A stretch of DNA of 64,000 nt from Streptomyces griseoincarnatus (lineage in GTDB: Bacteria; Actinomycetota; Actinomycetes; Streptomycetales; Streptomycetaceae): contig BMTH01000001.1 in assembly GCA_014649575.1 (NCBI GenBank), forward strand, positions 372,001 through 436,000, given 5' to 3'. Below, piece by piece: positions 51,274 to 58,702 of the stretch (positions are counted from its first letter, which is position 1; every line of letters starts with the position of its first letter). The notes below the pieces were generated by a model. That model saw nothing but the letters and a program-made list of their open reading frames with translations, was not told where the DNA came from and did no database searches. The translations under genes and the position numbers were made by a program.

Positions 51274-53034
51274 GTGAGCATCGCCGTCACAGAGGATCCG
51301 TCCGGGCCGCCGGCCTGGCGGCTGCTGCTGTCGTACGTACGGCCGCACCGCTGGGCGCTGCTGGGCGGCGCCCTGCTGTCGCTGGTGACGGGCGCGACGG
51401 GGCTGGCGCTGCCGCTGGTGGCGAGGGAGCTGATCGACGACCTCGCGCACGACCGGGCCGTCACCGGGGCGCTGCTGCTGATGTCGGCACTGGTGATCGG
51501 CAACACGGTGCTGGGCGCGGTGGGTTCGTACGTGCTGCGGCGCGCGGCGGAGTCGGTGGTGCTGGGGGCTCGGCGCACGCTGTCCTCGTACCTGCTGCGG
51601 CTGCGGATCGCCGCCGTCGACCGGACCGAGCCGGGCGATCTGATGGCCCGGATCACCTCCGACACCACGCTGCTGCGGACGGTGACCACCGACTCGCTGA
51701 TCGGGCTGGGCACGGGCGGGCTCACGCTGCTCGCCACCGTGGCGCTGATGGGGTACGTGGAGCCGGTGCTGCTGGCGGTCACGCTGGGCGTGCTCGCGCT
51801 GGCGGGGACGCTGCTCGGGGTGGTCGTGCCGCGGATCCGGCGGGCGTCGAAGCAGGCGCAGGACGCGGTGGGCGTGATGGGGGCGTCGCTGGAGCGGGTG
51901 CTGGGCGCGTTGCGCACGGTGAAGGCGTCCGGCGCCGAGCCGCGGGAGGAGCGGACGCTGCACGACGCGGCGCGCGAGTCCTGGCGCATGAGCGTGCGGG
52001 CCGCCAAGTGGTCGGCCGCGGCGGGCAACACGGCGGGGCTGGCGATGCAGCTCGCGTTCATCACCGTGCTCGCGGTGGGCGGGGCGCGGGTGGCGACCGG
52101 GGCCATCGACATCGGGACACTGGTGGCGTTCCTGCTGTTCGTGTTCTACCTGATGGCGCCGATCTCGCAGGTCGTGGGCGCGGTCACGCAGTACCAGGCC
52201 GGCAGCGCCGCGCTCGCCCGCATCGAGGAGGCGCTGCGCCTCCCCTCCGAACCGGCCGCGCCGCCCGCCGCGTTGCCGTCGCCCGGCGCCACGCCCGCGG
52301 CCGTCGCCTTCGAGGACGTGCGGTTCCGCTACACCGAGGATCTGCCGTACGTCCACCACGGGGTGACGTTCGCCGTGCCCCCGCAGGGGCTGACGGCGTT
52401 CGTCGGCCCGTCCGGCGCGGGCAAGACGACGGTGTTCTCCCTCATCGAGCGGTTCTACGACCCGGAGTCCGGTGTGATCACCGTCGACGGCCGGGACCTC
52501 GGGGAGTGGGACCTGGCGGAGCTGCGGGCGGCGATCGGGTACGTCGAGCAGGACGCGCCCGTGCTGTCGGGTTCCCTGCGGGACAACCTGCTGCTGGGCA
52601 ACCCGGACGCGGGCGAGGACGCGCTGACGCGGGTGCTGAAGACGACCCGGCTGGACGGGCTGGTCGCCCGGCTGCCCCAGGGGCTCGACACCCTCGTCGG
52701 CCACCGCGGCACCAAGCTGTCCGGCGGCGAACGCCAGCGGGTCGCCATCGCCCGCGCCCTGCTCCGCCGCCCGCGCCTGCTCCTCCTCGACGAGGCGACG
52801 TCGCAGCTGGACGCGGTGAACGAGGCGGCCCTGCGCGACACGGTCGCGGACGTCGCCCGCACGACGACGGTGCTGGTGGTCGCCCACCGTCTGTCGACCG
52901 TGACGGCGGCGGACCGCATCGTGGTGATGGACGCGGGGCGCGTGCGGGCGGTGGGTACGCACAGGGAGCTGGTCGCCGGGGATCCGCTGTACGCGGAACT
53001 GGCGGCCACGCAGTTCCTGGCCACGGCGGGTTGA
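51274..53034 (+). CDS. ABC exporter, fused membrane and ATPase domains
   Basis: 586 residues from GTG 51274 (GAGGGGG upstream). Six-helix membrane domain (about 20-305) then an ATPase domain: Walker [11 protein letters not shown]-loop [11 protein letters not shown], signature [15 protein letters not shown], Walker [14 protein letters not shown]-loop VAHRLSTV. Overall similar to lipid/multidrug exporters of the MsbA/LmrA type. It is divergent from the mscR gene and has no adjacent partner. Substrate unknown. The paralogous exporter at 14131 differs in its signature (GGQRQ) and in the N-terminal region. Confidence 0.93.
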   Translation: MSIAVTEDPSGPPAWRLLLSYVRPHRWALLGGALLSLVTGATGLALPLVARELIDDLAHDRAVTGALLLMSALVIGNTVLGAVGSYVLRRAAESVVLGARRTLSSYLLRLRIAAVDRTEPGDLMARITSDTTLLRTVTTDSLIGLGTGGLTLLATVALMGYVEPVLLAVTLGVLALAGTLLGVVVPRIRRASKQAQDAVGVMGASLERVLGALRTVKASGAEPREERTLHDAARESWRMSVRAAKWSAAAGNTAGLAMQLAFITVLAVGGARVATGAIDIGTLVAFLLFVFYLMAPISQVVGAVTQYQAGSAALARIEEALRLPSEPAAPPAALPSPGATPAAVAFEDVRFRYTEDLPYVHHGVTFAVPPQGLTAFVGPSGAGKTTVFSLIERFYDPESGVITVDGRDLGEWDLAELRAAIGYVEQDAPVLSGSLRDNLLLGNPDAGEDALTRVLKTTRLDGLVARLPQGLDTLVGHRGTKLSGGERQRVAIARALLRRPRLLLLDEATSQLDAVNEAALRDTVADVARTTTVLVVAHRLSTVTAADRIVVMDAGRVRAVGTHRELVAGDPLYAELAATQFLATAG

Positions 53035-53161
53035 GGGGAGCGGGGGACGCGAGGCTGGTCCGTGCCTGCCCCGAGGACGCTTCGCGCGAGCAGGCGCCTC
53101 CGCCTGGCGTCATGCGCGGTCGCCGGCCGGCGCCGCCCCGCCGGGGCCCTCGCCCCGCCGC

Positions 53162-53718
53162 TCAGCGACCGTGAGCCTCCGGCCGTTCCCAGTGGAGCGC
53201 GGCCAGGCGGGGCAGTCGGCGCGTCATTTCGCGGTGGTCGTCGAAATCGAAGCTCCAGGAGCGGTCCAGCTCCGGGTACCGGATGGTCCACCCGCCGTCG
53301 GGAAGTTCCCCGCCGGTCGCCTGGAGGTGAGCGTTCCGGACGATGCTCAGCACCTCCTCGCACTCGAGATCGCGTCCGTCGGCCGCCGAGGCGCGCACGA
53401 CGGGCAGTCCGCCAGGGCATCGGGGTCGGCGACCGCGCGCTCGAAGATCTCGCGCCCCTGGGCGATCAACCAGCCACGGAAGTAGTCGAAGCCGTCGTCG
53501 GAGCATCCGCCGTTGATCACGTAGGCAGCGGCCCACAGCGGGTTCGTGTAGGAGTCCGCCATCAGGCCCCACAGCGCCTGCTGAGCCGCGACGATCTCCT
53601 CGACGGGGTGTGCCGCCAGATGTGAGGCCGCCCGGCGGGCGACGTCCTCGGCGTCGCCCGGGGCGGGCGCCCGATCGCGGGCTGCCTCGATGATCTGCCA
53701 GAAGCGTTGTCTGTCCAT
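53162..53718 (-). pseudogene. DUF4240 gene with a single-base frameshift
   Basis: The N-terminal part (MDRQRFWQIIEAARDRAP onward, ATG 53718) reads DUF4240 through RGWLIAQGREIFERAVADPD, then goes out of frame and stops at 53347. The C-terminal part continues in another frame as PVVRASAADGRDLECEEVLS to the stop at 53162. Adding one C on the coding strand near 53407 joins the two into a normal protein of about 185 residues (the 557-bp span is one short of 558). Either a recent mutation or a base-calling error in a G/C-rich stretch. DUF4240 has no known function. Confidence 0.8.
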
Positions 53719-53875
53719 GGCGGCGGAGCATGCCAACCGGTACTGACATCGAGCCGGTCGCGCCCCCGCCGGACAGGCGCCACGCTTGCCCGGGGCCGCT
53801 CCGGGGAGGACGCTCGTAGGTGAGGCCCACGAGGCCTGATTCCGGGGCCGGGGCCTCCTGAGGAGGTGGGTCATC

Positions 53876-54241
53876 ATGACGACCGCGGCACAGCCCGTGT
53901 TCGGTACCGACACCCTGCGCCGGGGCATCGAGGCGGACACGCCGGAGATGCTGAAGTCGCTCTACGCGGACGACGCGGAGCTGCGCGTCGTGGACCACGT
54001 CAGCGGGCCGAGCCACCCGAAGGTGCTGCACGGCAAGGACGAGATCGCCGCGATGCTGGACGACGTCTACAGCCGCGACATGACGCACGCGCTGGAGGCG
54101 TGCGTCGTGCAGGGCGATCACGCCGCCTACTGCGAGAGCTGCCGCTACGCGGACGGCGTGCGGGTGCTCTCGGAGTCCATGCTGACGTTGCGCGACGGCA
54201 AGATCACGGGGCAGGTGTTGATCCAGGCGTGGGACGAGTGA
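53876..54241 (+). CDS. SnoaL-like (NTF2-fold) protein
   Basis: 121 residues (GAGGAGG upstream of the ATG). NTF2/SnoaL layout: helix with IEADTPEMLKSLYADDAELR, then VLHGKDEIAAMLDDVYSR, and a C-terminal sheet ESMLTLRDGKITGQVLIQAW. The fold serves as a binding pocket, sometimes for an isomerase or cyclase; catalytic residues cannot be assigned. It is divergent from the DUF4240 pseudogene and 260 bp upstream of a second SnoaL-like gene. Confidence 0.85.
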   Translation: MTTAAQPVFGTDTLRRGIEADTPEMLKSLYADDAELRVVDHVSGPSHPKVLHGKDEIAAMLDDVYSRDMTHALEACVVQGDHAAYCESCRYADGVRVLSESMLTLRDGKITGQVLIQAWDE

Positions 54242-54400
54242 CACCAGGGGGCCGTCGTCCTCGTCACGTCGACGCGTTCCTGGCGCCGTCGGGGCGGGGG
54301 CCGGCGTGCCGCACCGCGGGCCACGCCGGGCACGCGCCCGTGTGACGCAGCGGCGGTTCGCCGGCGAGGACGCGCAGCCCGACCGTGTCCTCGCCGGCCC

Positions 54401-54410
54401 GGGGGGGGGG
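54401..54410. repeat. Run of ten G
   Basis: An uninterrupted G10 tract (54401-54410) between two SnoaL-like genes, flanked by CCGGCCC and CCGGC. It is a candidate slipped-strand or sequencing-error site; no gene crosses it. Confidence 0.8.
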
Positions 54411-54502
54411 CCGGCTGGGGTGCCGGGCGGGAAGGACCAGAGCCCGTCCCTGGGCAGCGGACCCCGGCCGGGGCGGTGGAACAGGCTGGTATGACTGGGT
54501 GC

Positions 54503-54877
54503 ATGCATGCAGACACCGCCCAGTCGGCCATCGACACGTTCGTCTCGGCGTTCAACGCCTCCGACGATGCCTACGTGACCTCCCTGCTGTCACAGGCGCT
54601 CACCTCGGACGTGGTCCTCTGGGGTCCGCTCGGCCGCAGCGAGGGCATCGAGGCGGTGGAGCGGTTCGTGCTGGACATCCGGCGGCACCCGGCCGGACCG
54701 GGCACGATGGTCCGCTGTTCGGGGGTGGACATGCCGGACGAGTGGGCGCGGTACCGGTGGGTGTTCACCACTCCGGGCGGTGGTCCGCGGCTCGCCGGGA
54801 CCGACGTCGTCCATCTGCGGCGGGGCCTGATCGACCAGATGATCGTCTTCGCGGGTGATCTCTCGCCGACGGGTTGA
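54503..54877 (+). CDS. SnoaL-like (NTF2-fold) protein
   Basis: 124 residues from ATG 54503; ATG 54491 is an alternative. A TATGAC hexamer at 54490-54495 lies 7 nt before 54503, which favours a leaderless start. NTF2 pattern: SAIDTFVSAFNASDDAYVTS, SDVVLWGPLGRSEGIEAV, WARYRWVFTTPGGG and a final LRRGLIDQMIVFAGDL. Similar in fold but not close in sequence to the 53876 product. Function unknown; convergent with the TetR gene. Confidence 0.82.
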   Translation: MHADTAQSAIDTFVSAFNASDDAYVTSLLSQALTSDVVLWGPLGRSEGIEAVERFVLDIRRHPAGPGTMVRCSGVDMPDEWARYRWVFTTPGGGPRLAGTDVVHLRRGLIDQMIVFAGDLSPTG

Positions 54878-54916
54878 CGCCTGGTCAAGCCGCCGCCGGC
54901 GGGCGTCCGACAGGTC

Positions 54917-55573
54917 CTAGACCTCCGGCGCCCCCGCCGGCCGGAGGATCGCCAGCAGCTGGCGGACCAGTTCGTCGACGACCTCGTCGAGGGTGGCCTC
55001 GACCCACCCCGCGTTCCAGTCGTGCAGCAGCCCGTTGACGCTGCCGATGAAGCCGGTCGCGGCGAGGCGGTGGTCGCGGGGCGGGGCCTCGCCGCGGGCG
55101 ACGGCCGCGTCCGCCTCGGCGCAGATCAGGTCGACCCAGCGGGCGCGGCGGGCAAGCCGCTGCTCCTCCAGGCGCGGGCTCACCCCGATGATCTCGACGA
55201 AGGCGATGCGGACGCGCCGAGGGTCGCGGGTGACGTCGGCGGCATAGGCGCGGAAGATCGCGGCGGCGCGCTCGGCGAGCGGCGCGTCCGCCGTCCCGGC
55301 CGCCGCGGCGAGCACCGCCGTCTCGGCCCAGTCGTTGACCTGGAGGTGCAGCGCGGCGAGGACGTCCTCCAGGGTGCGGAACTCCTCGTAGAACTGGCGG
55401 GTGGACAGTCCGGCGGCCTCGCTGAGGGCGGCGACGGTGGTGTTCCGGTAGCCGGGCCCGCCGCCGAAGAGTTCGAGGGCCGCCTCGAGGAAACGCCGGC
55501 GCCGCTCGGCCTTCCGCTCCTCGGCGGACTTCCCGGCGTACCGGCCGCTCGGTGCGCTCAGTCTGCCCGCCAC
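54917..55573 (-). CDS. TetR-family transcriptional regulator
   Basis: 218 residues from GTG 55573 (GGAGAGGAG upstream; a TTG at 55600 is less likely). N-terminal HTH (about 20-70: RRRFLEAALELFGGG, TTVAALSEAAGLSTRQFYEE) and a ligand-binding helical domain. It is divergent from the secreted beta-propeller gene. Between them lies a three-half-site operator (55649-55686), so it most likely represses both genes. The ligand is unknown. Confidence 0.92.
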   Translation of the reverse strand: MAGRLSAPSGRYAGKSAEERKAERRRRFLEAALELFGGGPGYRNTTVAALSEAAGLSTRQFYEEFRTLEDVLAALHLQVNDWAETAVLAAAAGTADAPLAERAAAIFRAYAADVTRDPRRVRIAFVEIIGVSPRLEEQRLARRARWVDLICAEADAAVARGEAPPRDHRLAATGFIGSVNGLLHDWNAGWVEATLDEVVDELVRQLLAILRPAGAPEV

Positions 55574-55648
55574 CGGTTCTCCTCTCCCCGCGCCCGGCAA
55601 TTTTGTCGTGTCCGCGGTCTTGTGGAGAACCCCTGACCGTCCCTACTT

Positions 55649-55686
55649 TTCAGTAAGTTCAATCTGAAAGCACGTCTGTTCAGATT
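55649..55686. promoter_or_regulatory. TetR operator: half-sites TTCAG/CTGAA/TTCAG at 15-bp spacing
   Basis: Half-sites start at 55649, 55664 and 55679. AATCTGAA (55661-55668) and TTCAGATT (55679-55686) form an 8-bp inverted repeat across 10 bp. The site is AT-rich, lies in the 174-bp region between the divergent TetR and beta-propeller genes, and probably binds two dimers. Confidence 0.7.
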
Positions 55687-55747
55687 CACCTCCTTCCGTT
55701 TGGCATGTCCCGATCATGGCGCCCCCACCCGCAGAGGAGACCCCGCC

Positions 55748-57001
55748 ATGCCGATCCGCAGCAGGCATCTGTGCACCCTCGCCGCCGCCGTCGTCCTGAC
55801 CCTCACCGCCCCCGGCGCCGTCGCGAGCGCCGCCGGACAGGCTCCCTCCGCGGACCTGCGGGAGGTGCTGTTCGTGGGCAACAACTGGGACGGCACCGCC
55901 GACGTCATCGAGTCCGGCGGTGACTTCGGCCGGATCGGCCGGATCAACGTGATCCCCGACAAGGACCGGCGGATGGCGGAGATCAACGCCAACCCGATCC
56001 GCTGGATCTACTTCATGGCGATCCGCAACACCGTCGGCGAGGGCCACGACCAGTTCGTGGACGACATGTACTCCACCCCGGACGGCACCTCGGTGGTGGT
56101 CTCCCGCCCCAGCTTCGCGGACGTCGTCTCCCTCGACCTGGCCACCGGACGCGTCAACTGGCGCTTCCCGGTGTCCGGTTACCGCTCCGACCACATGGCG
56201 GTCTCCCCTGACGGCACGCGCGTCGCCGTCTCCGCCTCGACGTCCAACACTGTGCATGTCCTGGACATCGGGACCGGCGAGGAGGTCGGCTCGTTCAAGA
56301 CCGGCGACAAGCCGCACGAGAACGTGTTCAGCCGGGACGGGCGCTACATCTGGAACATGTCCATCGGCGAGGTGAACACCGACCTGGACGCGCCCTGGCT
56401 GGACTGGACGAAGGGCGACCGCAAGATCACGGTCGCCGACGCCCGGACGTTCGAGCAGGTCAGGGTGATCGACATGCGGGAGCGGCTGGACGCGGCCGGC
56501 TTCACGGGGTACTCGGACGCGGTCCGCCCCGCCGCCTTCTCCCCCGACGAGTTGAAGCTGTACTTCCAGGTGTCGTTCTTCAACGGCTTCTTCGAGTACG
56601 ACGTCACCACCGACCGGATCAGCCGCGTCAAGACCCTGCCGAAGAACCCGGCCACCAGCGAGGACCGCACCACCTGGGTGAACGACTCACGCCACCACGG
56701 CATCACCATGAAGCCCGACGGGGCCAAGCTGTGCGTGGCGGGCACCATGGACGACTACGCGACCGTGGTCGACCGCGACACCTTCGAGCACGGCCCGCTG
56801 GTCCCCGTCTCCAAGCCGTACTGGGCGACGGTCAGCGGTGACGGGGAGTCCTGCGTGGTGTCCGAGAGCGGTGCCGACCAGGTCACCGCGATCGACTTCG
56901 CGACCGGCGAGAAGACCGTGTCCGTCCCGGTCGGCGACCACCCGCAGCGGGTGCGGCTCGGGCAGGTGCGGGAGGGCTGGACCGGTCCGTCGGGCGGCTG
57001 A
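55748..57001 (+). CDS. Secreted YncE/YVTN-type beta-propeller protein
   Basis: 417 residues from ATG 55748 (GAGGAG upstream). Signal peptide about 1-30 (LCTLAAAVVLTLTAPGAVAS). The mature part is a seven-bladed-propeller-like series with recurring PDGT segments (STPDGTSVVVSRPSFADVVS, SPDGTRVAVSASTSNTVHVL, KPDGAKLCVAGTMDDYATVV, SGDGESCVVSESGADQVTAI) as in YncE-like proteins. Such proteins often bind ligands or redox cofactors outside the cell; no catalytic residues are evident. Probably controlled by the divergent TetR through the operator between them. Confidence 0.88.
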   Translation: MPIRSRHLCTLAAAVVLTLTAPGAVASAAGQAPSADLREVLFVGNNWDGTADVIESGGDFGRIGRINVIPDKDRRMAEINANPIRWIYFMAIRNTVGEGHDQFVDDMYSTPDGTSVVVSRPSFADVVSLDLATGRVNWRFPVSGYRSDHMAVSPDGTRVAVSASTSNTVHVLDIGTGEEVGSFKTGDKPHENVFSRDGRYIWNMSIGEVNTDLDAPWLDWTKGDRKITVADARTFEQVRVIDMRERLDAAGFTGYSDAVRPAAFSPDELKLYFQVSFFNGFFEYDVTTDRISRVKTLPKNPATSEDRTTWVNDSRHHGITMKPDGAKLCVAGTMDDYATVVDRDTFEHGPLVPVSKPYWATVSGDGESCVVSESGADQVTAIDFATGEKTVSVPVGDHPQRVRLGQVREGWTGPSGG

Positions 57002-57045
57002 CCCGCGCCCGCGCTCGCACCGCACCCCCACCCACAAGGGGCACC

Positions 57046-57237
57046 TCAACTCCCCACCCGCCGCGTCACGTTGAGCAGGTGCTCCCTGCGGCCCAGCGGG
57101 TTGTGGCCGGTGCGGGGCCGGGACGGCACGGGGCCCGCTCGGCGAGCGGGACGGGGTGACGGCGGTGACCGTCCACACCGGTCACGGAAGAATCGTCCCG
57201 GGGCCGTGTGAGCCGCGCGGACAGGGGTAGTCGCCAC
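57046..57237 (-). CDS. Possible small protein (63 aa)
   Basis: From GTG 57237, which has a good SD (GGAGG) 7 nt upstream. The second half (RTGHNPLGRREHLLNVTRRV onward) has coding-like third positions; the first half does not (several A/T-ending codons). No family is recognised. It could be a real basic peptide or the leftover end of a lost gene. It sits in the 331-bp gap between the beta-propeller gene and the phosphoesterase gene, where I see nothing else. Confidence 0.35.
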   Translation of the reverse strand: MATTPVRAAHTAPGRFFRDRCGRSPPSPRPARRAGPVPSRPRTGHNPLGRREHLLNVTRRVGS

Positions 57238-57332
57238 GTATCACCTCCGACCGAGGGAAGGGGGTCCGTGGAAGAGTCGCATCTACTCGCAGCGCCCGGG
57301 CCGTTTCCACCGAGGCGAAGCGGCCCGGACCG

Positions 57333-57833
57333 TCAGCGCGGCGGCAGCCGGTGGAGGGCCACCTCCGAGAGCCGGCCGTCATCGGCGACGGCGGTCATAT
57401 AGGTGCAGTGGGGCTGCCGGCGGCGATCCGTCGGGGACCCCGGATTGAGCAAGCGAAGTCCCGTGGGAGCCGTGGTGTCCCACGGGATGTGACTGTGCCC
57501 GAAGACGAGGACGTCGAGATCCGGGAAGCGTTCCGCGCACCGTGTCTCCCGCCCCTGCGCCGGACCGGTCTCGTGCACCACCCCGAAGCGCAGCCCGCCG
57601 AGTTCCGCGCGGGCCACCTCGGGGAGCCGGGCGCGCAGCGCGGGGCCGTCGTTGTTGCCGTACACGGCGAGGAGCCTGCGGCTGCGGCTCTCCAGCAGGT
57701 CGAGGGTGTCGGTGTCGACCCAGTCCCCCGCGTGCACGACGACGTCGGCGCGGGGGATCTCCTCCAGCAGCGGCTCGGGGAGCTTCTTGGCGCGCTTCGG
57801 CAGATGGGTGTCGGACATCAGGAGCAGACGCAC
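57333..57833 (-). CDS. YfcE/MJ0936-family metallophosphoesterase
   Basis: 166 residues from GTG 57833. Calcineurin-like motifs: LLLMSDTHLPK (Asp, His), VVHAGDWVDT (Gly-Asp), AVYGNNDGP (Gly-Asn-Asn-Asp), VVHETG, FGHSHIPWD (Gly-His-x-His) and LLNPGSPTDRRR. Cytoplasmic phosphodiesterase/phosphatase of the YfcE type. There is no SD, but TAGGCT is 7 nt upstream (57841-57846), so the mRNA is probably leaderless. Confidence 0.92.
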   Translation of the reverse strand: MRLLLMSDTHLPKRAKKLPEPLLEEIPRADVVVHAGDWVDTDTLDLLESRSRRLLAVYGNNDGPALRARLPEVARAELGGLRFGVVHETGPAQGRETRCAERFPDLDVLVFGHSHIPWDTTAPTGLRLLNPGSPTDRRRQPHCTYMTAVADDGRLSEVALHRLPPR

Positions 57834-57923
57834 GGTGGGGAGCCTAGACGTCGGGGGCGGTGGGGCACGCGTACACGCCGCCGGGCCGCGCATCCTGGGA
57901 TGCGGGCCCGGTGACGGCGGGAG

Positions 57924-58103
57924 TCAGTCCTCGCCGCGCACGATGTTCCCCTCAACCCAGCCGGCCGGGGCGGCCGGCACGGGGCCCCGGTCGACCGCGG
58001 GGAGGCAGGTCCGCAGCGGTTCCTGATCCCGCAGGCGCCGTGCGCGCGCCCAGCCGGTCTCCGGACGCCGTGTCCGGGGCTTGTCCGTCTTCTCCGTGAT
58101 CAC
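57924..58103 (-). CDS. Small basic hypothetical protein (59 aa)
   Basis: 59 residues from GTG 58103 with GGAAG about 10 nt upstream. Basic N-terminal half (TEKTDKPRTRRPETGWARAR) and a Pro-rich C-terminal half ending GWVEGNIVRGED. Third positions are strongly G/C. I recognise no family. It lies between the phosphoesterase and CBS genes on the same strand. Confidence 0.55.
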   Translation of the reverse strand: MITEKTDKPRTRRPETGWARARRLRDQEPLRTCLPAVDRGPVPAAPAGWVEGNIVRGED

Positions 58104-58198
58104 GTCACATCATCTTCCTTCTGCGGTCACCGGCGGGCCGGGTCCCCCGGTGCCGTACGGGTCAAACACCCCACCTCCGCATGACCGACACGGGCAGT

Positions 58199-58618
58199 TC
58201 ACGCGTTGGGGCGGGCGACGCTGATGTCGCCGAGGGCCGACTCCGGGTCGCGTTCCAGGGCGACGTCCCCCAACGACAGGACACCGACGGCGTGTTCGTC
58301 CTCGACCACGGGGACACGCCGCACGGCGTGTTCACGCATCGCCCGCACCGCGAGGTCCAGCGTGTCGTCGGACCGTACGGTCACCAGCTCCTCGCTGCAC
58401 GCGCGGGCCACGGTGGTCTCCTCGGGGTCGACGCCCTCGGCGAGCGGGCGCACCACGAGATCCCGGTCGGTGACCAGTCCCCGCAGCCTTCCGTCGTCGG
58501 TGACCAGCACGGCGCCGAGGTCGCGGTCCCTCATGATGCGGGCGACCTGTGCCACGGAGGTGTGCGGTCCGACGGTCACCGGCGCGGCGGTCATGATGTC
58601 GCGGACGTACTGGGCCAT
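58199..58618 (-). CDS. Two-CBS-domain protein
   Basis: 139 residues forming one Bateman module: CBS1 (VRDIMTAAPVTVGPHTSVAQ, then VLVTDDGRLRGLVTDRDLVV) and CBS2 (EELVTVRSDDTLDLAVRAMR, then VPVVEDEHAVGVLSLGDVAL). CBS pairs bind adenosyl nucleotides (AMP, ATP, NAD) and act as energy or stress sensors; in actinomycetes stand-alone copies often sit with universal-stress and dormancy genes. No target enzyme is fused. It lies 85 bp downstream of the SpoIIE-type gene's end on the same strand. Confidence 0.92.
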   Translation of the reverse strand: MAQYVRDIMTAAPVTVGPHTSVAQVARIMRDRDLGAVLVTDDGRLRGLVTDRDLVVRPLAEGVDPEETTVARACSEELVTVRSDDTLDLAVRAMREHAVRRVPVVEDEHAVGVLSLGDVALERDPESALGDISVARPNA

Positions 58619-58702
58619 GTCGCTTTCCTTCCCTCGGCTGGTCCGGCTTCCCCGGCCGGACCGGTGAGGGGGCGGGTACCCGTCACGCGGCGGGCGGCAC
58701 CG

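Noticed and set aside
57267..57402. Plus-strand frame from GTG 57267 with AAGGGGG upstream
   Set aside because: It runs antisense into the phosphoesterase gene and has no recognisable composition.
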